In this document: piece after piece, positions 5,527-10,889 of the stretch
How the letters are laid out: every line of letters begins with the position of its first letter
Position numbering within the stretch: the stretch's first letter is position 1
Source of the DNA: Actinomycetes bacterium
GTDB lineage: Bacteria > Actinomycetota > Actinomycetes > JAHEKZ01
Direction: 5' to 3'
NCBI GenBank assembly: GCA_027117675.1
Contig: JAJAYM010000161.1
Span: 1-10,889 of the forward strand
DNA: 10,889 nt
Made by a program: the position numbers and the translations under genes
Notes under the pieces: generated by a model
Databases searched by the model: none
What the model was told of the DNA's origin: nothing
What the model saw: only the letters and a program-made list of their open reading frames with translations

Positions 5527-7484
5527 CAGGCTCGCAGTGTGGCGACGCCGGCACCGACCGCGGTGAGCGGGAGCAGCTGCTTGCCGGTCGGTCCGATCTC
5601 GATGTCGGTGCCCATCTGTGGGCAGACGCCGCAGTCGAAGCACGGCGTCCATCTGCAGTCCTCGACCTCGACGTCGTTGAGGGAGTCTTGCCAGTCCTCC
5701 CACAGCCAGTCTTTGTCGAGACCGGAATCGAGGTGGTCCCACGGCAACACCTCGGAGAACTCGCGCTCACGTGTGGTGTACCAATCGACGTCGACGGGTT
5801 GGTCCTGCAGCGCCTTACCCGCGCAGCGCATCCAGCGCTCGAAGCTGAAGTGCTCACTCCATCCGTCAAACCGGCCGCCGTCGCGCCACACCGCCTCGAT
5901 GACCGCGCCAACGCGCCGGTCGCCGCGCGAGAGCAATCCTTCGACAATTCCCGGCTTGCCATCGTGGTAGCGGAAGCCGATCGCCTTGCCGAACTGCCGG
6001 TCATCGCGAATGTCGTTGCGCAGCTTCATCAGTCGCGCGTCCGTCGTCTCATGGTCCAGCTGCGCCGCCCATTGGAACGGGGTGTGCGGCTTGGGCACAA
6101 AACCACCGATCGACACGGTGCACCGAATGTCCTTGCGGCCGGCAACCTCGCGTCCGGTCTTGATCACCTCACGCGCCAGCCGGGCGATCTGCAGCACGTC
6201 CTCGTCGGTCTCGGTTGGCAGACCGCACATGAAGTAGAGCTTCACCTGGCGCCAACCGGCACCGTAGGCCGCCGTCACTGTGCGGATCAGGTCTTCCTCG
6301 GTAACCATCTTGTTGATCACACGGCGGATGCGCTCACTGCCACCTTCAGGTGCGAAGGTCAAGCCGGAACGACGCCCGCTGCGGCTGAGCTCGTTGGCGA
6401 GGTCGATGTTGAACGCGTCAACGCGCGTACTCGGCAGTGAGAGCGAGGTGTTGGTGCCTTCGTAGCGATCGGCCAGCCCCTTCGCGATGTCTTTGATCTC
6501 GGAGTGGTCGGCGCTCGAGAGTGAGAGGAGGCCCACTTCCTCGAAGCCGGTCGACTGCAGTGCCTGCTCGACCATCTCGCCGATGCCGGTGATGCTGCGC
6601 TCGCGCACTGGTCGGGTGATCATGCCCGCTTGGCAGAACCGGCACCCACGCGTGCAGCCGCGGAAGATCTCGACGCTGGCGCGCTCATGCACGCTCTCGG
6701 CAAGCGGCACGAGTGGCTTCTTGGGGTAAGGCCAGGCGTCGAGGTCGGTGACGGTGTGCTTGCTCACCCGCCACGGGACGCCAGGGCGGTTCGGCACGAC
6801 CCGCTTGATCCGGCCATCCGTCAGGTACTCAACGTCATAAAAGGCGGGAACGTAGACGCCACCTGTCTGGGCCAACCTCATCAGCAGTTGCTCGCGTCCG
6901 CCGGGTGAACCCTCAGCTTTAAATTGCCGGATCAGGTTGGTGATCTCCAACGCCACTTGCTCACCGTCGCCGAGTACGGCCGCGTCAATGAAACCGGCGA
7001 TCGGCTCGGGATTGAACGCGGCATGGCCACCCGCCAGCACGATCGGGTGTTCGTCGCTGCGGTCGGCGGCGTGCAGCGGGATGCCGGCGAGGTCGAGCGC
7101 GGTGAGCATGTTGGTGTAGCCAAGCTCGGTGGCAAATGACAGGCCCAACACGTCGAAGGCGCCAACGGGTCGATGGCCGTCGACGGTGAACTGTGGGACG
7201 TCGTGTTCGCGCATCAGAGACTCAAGGTCAGACAACACCGAGTAGGTGCGCTCGGCCAGAACGTCAGGCTGCTCGTTGAGGATCTCGTAGAGGATCTGGA
7301 CGCCTTGGTTGGGCACCCCGATCTCGTAGGCGTCCGGGTACATCAGTGCCCAGCGAACCGTGGTCGACTCCCACTCCTTGCTGACCGCGTTCAGCTCGCC
7401 GCCGACGTACTGAATCGGCTTCTGCACGAGCGGCAGCAACGCTTCGAGCCGGGGAAAGACCGACTCAGCCTTGACGGCCGACAT
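5526..7484 (-). CDS. B12-binding-domain-like radical SAM protein, TIGR03960 type
   Basis: 652-residue radical SAM protein of the uncharacterised TIGR03960 type; its substrate is unknown. Seen: an N-terminal cobalamin-binding-like region (about 40-190) with MYPDAYEIGVPNQG, LGLSFATELGYTN and AGGHAAFNPEPIAGFIDA, but no DxHxxG cobalamin motif. The radical SAM core has FRGCTRGCRFCQAG, with C277, C281 and C284 in the CX3CX2C arrangement that holds the SAM-binding 4Fe-4S cluster, and later FAPEGGSERIRR (377-388). At the C-terminus C610, C615, C618 and C621 (CX4CX2CX2C) look like ligands of a second Fe-S cluster or metal. The start at 7484 is chosen because GGAGG sits 6 nt upstream and the family sequence begins near there; a longer frame from 7580 has no such support. 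It is the first gene after the rodA terminator and its stop overlaps the DUF2344 start. Cytosolic, probably oxygen-sensitive. RNA or ribosome modification is a fair inference from its neighbours but is not shown. Confidence 0.92.
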   Translation of the reverse strand: MSAVKAESVFPRLEALLPLVQKPIQYVGGELNAVSKEWESTTVRWALMYPDAYEIGVPNQGVQILYEILNEQPDVLAERTYSVLSDLESLMREHDVPQFTVDGHRPVGAFDVLGLSFATELGYTNMLTALDLAGIPLHAADRSDEHPIVLAGGHAAFNPEPIAGFIDAAVLGDGEQVALEITNLIRQFKAEGSPGGREQLLMRLAQTGGVYVPAFYDVEYLTDGRIKRVVPNRPGVPWRVSKHTVTDLDAWPYPKKPLVPLAESVHERASVEIFRGCTRGCRFCQAGMITRPVRERSITGIGEMVEQALQSTGFEEVGLLSLSSADHSEIKDIAKGLADRYEGTNTSLSLPSTRVDAFNIDLANELSRSGRRSGLTFAPEGGSERIRRVINKMVTEEDLIRTVTAAYGAGWRQVKLYFMCGLPTETDEDVLQIARLAREVIKTGREVAGRKDIRCTVSIGGFVPKPHTPFQWAAQLDHETTDARLMKLRNDIRDDRQFGKAIGFRYHDGKPGIVEGLLSRGDRRVGAVIEAVWRDGGRFDGWSEHFSFERWMRCAGKALQDQPVDVDWYTTREREFSEVLPWDHLDSGLDKDWLWEDWQDSLNDVEVEDCRWTPCFDCGVCPQMGTDIEIGPTGKQLLPLTAVGAGVATLRA

Positions 7485-7490
7485 GGAGAA

Positions 7491-7495
7491 CCTCC
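7491..7495 (-). promoter_or_regulatory. Ribosome binding site of the radical SAM gene
   Basis: GGAGG on the minus strand, 6 nt before the ATG at 7484. It rules against the 32-codon longer frame that opens at 7580. Confidence 0.8.
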
Positions 7496-7529
7496 GTGAG
7501 GTGGGGCGTGCCAGGGAAGTGCGGGAGCC

Positions 7530-7600
7530 GGGGCAACGGCCCCAGGGTACGCGGCCCCCCACAATCCCGCCGAGGCACACTTAATTGACCATTTTTGATG
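7530..7600 (-). promoter_or_regulatory. Likely promoter/leader region of the radical SAM - DUF2344 (- rne) unit
   Basis: The spacer between the rodA terminator and the radical SAM gene contains the only A/T-rich patch nearby (7581-7600, including TTAATTGACC and ATTTTTG on the plus strand). A promoter is expected here because it follows a terminator-like hairpin. No convincing pair of -35 and -10 boxes can be picked on the minus strand, so the exact site is not called. A small GGGGC/GCCCC hairpin with a 4-nt loop (7543-7530) would lie in the leader. Confidence 0.22.
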
Positions 7601-7618
7601 CCGAGTCCGTGCGTGGGT

Positions 7619-7637
7619 CGAGTGCGGAGCGCACTCG
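7619..7637 (-). terminator. Hairpin terminator candidate after rodA
   Basis: CGAGTGCG and CGCACTCG form a perfect 8-bp stem with a 3-nt loop, beginning 16 nt beyond the rodA stop. A run of seven C precedes it on the minus strand. The sequence after it (ACCCACGC) has no T-run, which is common for actinobacterial terminators. Its position directly after the last gene of the mrdA-rodA unit fits a transcription end. Confidence 0.55.
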
Positions 7638-7653
7638 GGGGGGCCTGGTGGGG

Positions 7654-8838
7654 TTAGCGCACAGAGCGGCGCAGGTGGACGTTCTCCAACAGCCCGATGG
7701 CCATCCAGTTGGCGAACATGCTGGTGCCGCCGTACGACACGAACGGCAGCGGGACGCCGGTCACCGGCATCATGCCGATCACCATGCCGATGTTCTCGAA
7801 CATCTGGAAGGTGAACCAGCAGACGATGCCCGTGGCCATAAGCGTCCCGAAGAGGTCCTCGGCGCGCATGGCGATGCGCATGGCGCGCCAGATCAGCACG
7901 CCGAACAGCAGAAGAAGACCCGCGCTGCCAACGAAGCCGAGCTCTTCTGCAACAACGGTGAAGATGAAGTCGGTCTGCTGTTCGGGGACGAACTCGCCTC
8001 CGGTCTGAGTGCCTTGGAAGAGGCCACCACCGAAGACACGCCCGGAACCGACCGCAATCCTGGCTTGGTTGGTGTTGTAGCCGACGCCCTGCGGATCGAG
8101 CTCAGAGTTGGCAAACGCCAGCAGCCGGTCGATCTGGTACTCGTCGAGTACGCCAACTTGGACGGCCACGACAGCGCCCAATGCACCAAGAGCCAGCAGT
8201 CCGGCCAGCCAGGAGAGCCGCGTCCCGGCAACCGCCAGGATGCCGAGCACGATCATCCCCATGACGACGGCAGTGCCGAGGTCAGGCTGCAACATCACCA
8301 GACCGATCGGAATGGCAGCGATGAGCAGCGCGAACGCGACATCAGGAAGTTGCGGCTCAGTCTCACCGTCGCGGCGCTCGGCGAGCAGCATCGCCAGGCC
8401 CACCGCGAGCGCGACCTTCATAAACTCTGACGGCTGGATCGAGAATCCACCGGGAAACTGGATCCAGGCCTGGGCGCCGTTCACCTCGGTTCCGACGATC
8501 ACGACAGCAACCAGCCCGATGACCGATGCGATGTAGACGAACGGTGCGTAGGCACGCAGCGTCCGGTAGTCGAAGAGCATCGTCGCGAAGCCGAGGCCCA
8601 GGCCAATCACCAGGTTGAGCAGGTGTCGCTTCAGGTATGCCTGAGGGTCTTCCCCCGCCGACACGCCGCGGGTGGCCGAGTACACAAAAACCGCGCCAGC
8701 GACGCTGAGCGCGAGTGCAGCGACGAACAGCACCCAGTCAAAGCGACGCAGCAGGGAGTCTCGATTGGTCGCGCGCGCCCGGAGCGTCTGGCGTCGCCGC
8801 CGCGGCGGGGCGATGGTCTGCGGGTAGCCGAGCATCAC
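7654..8838 (-). CDS. rodA: RodA, SEDS-family peptidoglycan glycosyltransferase
   Basis: 394-residue SEDS-family protein that polymerises lipid II into glycan strands for lateral wall growth, working with the class B PBP encoded just upstream. Seen: a basic cytoplasmic N-terminus (PPRRRRQTLRAR), then about ten hydrophobic membrane segments starting near residue 34. Family motifs are QPSEFMK (135-141), LQPDLGTA (183-190), TDFIF (289-293) with D290 matching the catalytic Asp of RodA (E. coli D262), and PFVSYGGTSM (365-374). Its pairing with PBP2 favours RodA over FtsW. The start is GTG at 8838 or the next codon ATG at 8835; in the sequence GTGATG both overlap the mrdA stop, so the genes are translationally coupled. 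A hairpin 16 nt after the TAA probably ends the transcript. Genes mreB, mreC and mreD are expected upstream, outside the window. Confidence 0.95.
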   Translation of the reverse strand: MMLGYPQTIAPPRRRRQTLRARATNRDSLLRRFDWVLFVAALALSVAGAVFVYSATRGVSAGEDPQAYLKRHLLNLVIGLGLGFATMLFDYRTLRAYAPFVYIASVIGLVAVVIVGTEVNGAQAWIQFPGGFSIQPSEFMKVALAVGLAMLLAERRDGETEPQLPDVAFALLIAAIPIGLVMLQPDLGTAVVMGMIVLGILAVAGTRLSWLAGLLALGALGAVVAVQVGVLDEYQIDRLLAFANSELDPQGVGYNTNQARIAVGSGRVFGGGLFQGTQTGGEFVPEQQTDFIFTVVAEELGFVGSAGLLLLFGVLIWRAMRIAMRAEDLFGTLMATGIVCWFTFQMFENIGMVIGMMPVTGVPLPFVSYGGTSMFANWMAIGLLENVHLRRSVR

Positions 8839-10889
8839 GACGTGCTCACCCGGCGACGTCGACGGTTCTGCTTTGTCTTCGACTTCTTCTCACCGGTGTT
8901 CGCCGCCGGGATCCCGCTGTCGGAGGAACCGGGCAGACCATCATCCTTGGGCAGCTCGATCGTGCCATCGTTGTTGACGGTCGGGAGTTCCTTGATCGGG
9001 CGACCATCGGGCACGATGGCCTGCTTGGGGTCGACGTTGAAGCCGTCAATCCCAAACAGGGCCCGGTAGATCTCGTTGACGCTGGGGGCTGAGGTTCCCG
9101 ATCCAGTCCCACCTTCGGGAACCATCATGAGCACCACGTACTCGGGGTCGTTGGCTGGCGCGTAGGAGGCGTACCACGACGTGGTCGCTTGGCCGTCCAC
9201 CTGACCGGTTCCAGTTTTCGCCGCTACCGGCACCTGCTCCAGTGGGAAGTCGACGTAACGGTAGGCCGCTGAGCCTGTTGCTGGCACCTGCGTAAGGGCA
9301 TCTTGGATGTACTGCACGGTGGCGTCGGACGCCTCAACGTGGCCCTGCTCTTTGGGCTCGAACTCCTTCACAACTTCACCGTCCGCCGACAACACAGCGC
9401 GTGCTACCTGCGGGCGGTAGAGCGTCCCACCGTTCGCAATGGCCGCGTATGCCCGTGCGGTCTGCAGAGGAGTTGAGAGAACGTCACCTTGACCGATCGC
9501 CGACAACAATGCGTCGCCGGGGCGGAACTCAGCACCGTCGACGCAGAGCTCGGCGTAGAGCGCTTGGAGGTCGGGGTCGTTGACCTCCGCAGCCGACCCC
9601 TGCTCTTCGAAATTGCAGTAGAAGTCCTTGTTTTCTTCCCAGTACTCCCGACGCCACTCTCGATCGGGGACGCGCCCATCCAGCTCGCTGGGGAGGTCGA
9701 TGCCAGTGAGCGCGCCATAGCCGAACCCGCGTGCGGTGTTCATCAAGTACTCGGGAGCATCCGGTCCGGCGTCCAAGCCACCCTCGGCGACATACATGCG
9801 GTAGGCAAGGCCGTAGAAGACGGTGTTGCACGAGACCTCAAGGGCACGGGCGATCGACATCGACTCGGTCATGCCCGCCTCGTAGTTGGTGAACGCCTGG
9901 GTCGCCCCCGGAACCACGAACTGGTCGGAACATTCGTAGGGGCCGTCGAGGCTGTATCCGGCGGCCGCCGCCGCAGCAGCTCCGACGATCTTGAAGGTGG
10001 ACGCCGGGGCATACTCACCGGCGATCGCGCGATTGACCAACGGAAAGTTTGCTTTCTCACTCTGGAGCCGGTCGAACTGCTCGTTGGTCACTCCCCCGAT
10101 CCAGAGCGCGGGGTCGTAGTCGGGGTAACTGGCCATCGCCACGACCCGTCCAGTGTCGACCTCCATCACGATCGCCGCACCAGTCTCTGCCGGGAAGGCT
10201 CGGTCCTGACCGTTGGCTACGGGGGTGTTTGCACGCTCGATGGCCGCCTTTAGTTGGTCCTCTACCACCTTCTGGACCTGGGCATCGATGCTGGTGACCA
10301 GGTAGTTGCCCGGTGTCGCCTCGCGCTCGGCAACCGTTCCGGTGACGTTGCCGGCAGAGTCGACAGCGAGCTTCTTGACTCCGGGCTTGCCACGTAAGTA
10401 CTCGTCGTACACCTGCTCGAGGCCGGCACGTCCGACGAGATCGAAGTTGGTATACGTGCTACCCCGACGCCCGTCCCGCTTCTCCGCTGCTGCGAGCTCG
10501 TCAGCATTGATCGGGCCGATGTAGCCGAGCAGGTGCGCTGCGTTGACGCCGTATGGCTTCGGGTAGTCGCGAACGGCGGTCATCTCAGCGGCGATGCCGG
10601 GGAACTCCTCGCTTCGCTCCATCACCTGAAGCGCGACGCCAGAGCGCACGTCCTCGGCGACCGGGATCGGCTGATACGGCGAACCGTTCCAGCAGGTTGG
10701 TGGCTCTGCAGCACCCGGCGACCCACAGAGCGTCAGTTGCCGGTTGAGCTTGCGATCGGGAACGTCCAGGACGTCGGCGAGCTTGCGCACCACACGGACG
10801 CCGTCATTGGGCAGGTCGAGGATGGTCGACCGGTCGACCGAGACGACCAGTGAGGTGCGGTTCTGCACGAGGGGGCGTCCCTGTGCGTC
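8835..10889 (-). CDS. mrdA: Penicillin-binding protein 2 (class B transpeptidase), 5' end cut by window edge
   Basis: 684 visible residues of a class B penicillin-binding protein, the DD-transpeptidase that crosslinks peptidoglycan during elongation in complex with RodA. The frame stays open to the right edge and reads D-A-Q-G-R-P-L-V-Q-N-R-T-S, typical of the region after the membrane anchor. The cytoplasmic tail and transmembrane helix are therefore missing, and the in-frame GTG at 10868 is not the true start. Seen (visible numbering): dimerisation domain about 1-220 with NGSPYQPIPV, and the transpeptidase with catalytic S297 in STFK, SCN at 353-355 and KTG at 558-560. A tail after about 635 ends in a lysine/arginine-rich stretch (KKSKTKQNRRRRR). 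Six cysteines lie in the extracytoplasmic part (C55, C66, C320, C354, C425, C449). The stop overlaps the rodA start. All catalytic motifs are intact. Confidence 0.95.
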   Translation of the reverse strand, partial: DAQGRPLVQNRTSLVVSVDRSTILDLPNDGVRVVRKLADVLDVPDRKLNRQLTLCGSPGAAEPPTCWNGSPYQPIPVAEDVRSGVALQVMERSEEFPGIAAEMTAVRDYPKPYGVNAAHLLGYIGPINADELAAAEKRDGRRGSTYTNFDLVGRAGLEQVYDEYLRGKPGVKKLAVDSAGNVTGTVAEREATPGNYLVTSIDAQVQKVVEDQLKAAIERANTPVANGQDRAFPAETGAAIVMEVDTGRVVAMASYPDYDPALWIGGVTNEQFDRLQSEKANFPLVNRAIAGEYAPASTFKIVGAAAAAAAGYSLDGPYECSDQFVVPGATQAFTNYEAGMTESMSIARALEVSCNTVFYGLAYRMYVAEGGLDAGPDAPEYLMNTARGFGYGALTGIDLPSELDGRVPDREWRREYWEENKDFYCNFEEQGSAAEVNDPDLQALYAELCVDGAEFRPGDALLSAIGQGDVLSTPLQTARAYAAIANGGTLYRPQVARAVLSADGEVVKEFEPKEQGHVEASDATVQYIQDALTQVPATGSAAYRYVDFPLEQVPVAAKTGTGQVDGQATTSWYASYAPANDPEYVVLMMVPEGGTGSGTSAPSVNEIYRALFGIDGFNVDPKQAIVPDGRPIKELPTVNNDGTIELPKDDGLPGSSDSGIPAANTGEKKSKTKQNRRRRRVSTS

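Noticed and set aside
5527..5742. 72-codon upstream extension of the DUF2344 protein
   Set aside because: It lies wholly inside the radical SAM coding region and adds no family sequence. The ATG at 5526, overlapping the upstream stop, gives the expected N-terminus.
5511..6440. 309-codon open frame on the plus strand
   Set aside because: It is antisense to the radical SAM gene, with no family motifs and no plausible ribosome binding site context. It is a shadow frame.
7485..7580. 32-codon upstream extension of the radical SAM protein
   Set aside because: It has no ribosome binding site and unconserved-looking sequence, and it would contain the strong GGAGG that serves the ATG at 7484.
7584..7589. 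Plus-strand TTGACC as a -35 box
   Set aside because: It points rightwards into the end of rodA, where no plus-strand gene exists, and no -10 box follows at the right distance.
10824..10839. Perfect 16-bp palindrome GGTCGACCGGTCGACC
   Set aside because: It falls inside mrdA over the conserved residues S-V-D-R-S-T and is explained by G/C-rich codon choice. There is no sign of a regulator site or repeat family elsewhere in the window.
10866..10868. GTG as the start of PBP2
   Set aside because: The frame continues upstream to the window edge with typical PBP2 sequence (D-A-Q-G-R-P-L), and a start here would remove the membrane anchor.

Overview
The window is a stretch of chromosomal core genes from a high-GC Gram-positive bacterium (Actinomycetota). 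The strong G/C bias at third codon positions, the actinobacterial form of RNase E with a long charged N-terminal extension, and the gene order PBP2 - RodA - radical SAM protein - DUF2344 protein - RNase E - L21 - L27 - Obg all point there. A rod-shaped or Mre-dependent lineage of the Nocardioides type is a reasonable guess, but genus cannot be fixed from the sequence alone. Every supported gene lies on the minus strand, so transcription runs from high to low coordinates.

Layout in the direction of transcription: (1) 10889-7654, the tail of a cell-elongation operon: mrdA (PBP2 transpeptidase, cut by the right edge) overlapping rodA (SEDS glycosyltransferase). It ends in a perfect 8-bp hairpin at 7637-7619. 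(2) A 169-bp spacer (7653-7485) that should hold the promoter of the next unit. (3) 7484-4744, an uncharacterised pair: a B12-binding-domain-like radical SAM protein (TIGR03960 type) whose stop overlaps the start of a DUF2344/TIGR03936 protein (TGATG). (4) 4663-2246, ribonuclease E/G with a roughly 290-residue lysine- and arginine-rich N-terminal extension. (5) 2071-25, rplU - rpmA - obgE, ribosomal proteins L21 and L27 and the 50S assembly GTPase Obg. At the left edge a GTG overlapping the obgE stop probably starts the next gene, expected by synteny to be proB.

Functionally, the first unit makes lateral cell-wall peptidoglycan. The rest concerns RNA decay and 50S ribosome assembly, with the radical SAM/DUF2344 pair as the unexplained member. 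No mobile elements, CRISPR arrays, tRNA or rRNA genes are visible, and no gap exceeds 300 bases. The four longer gaps (88, 174, 80 and 169 bp) hold ribosome binding sites and short inverted repeats. I found no clearly novel defence or metabolic system. The best candidates for follow-up are the radical SAM/DUF2344 pair and the hairpins in the leaders of rne and rplU.
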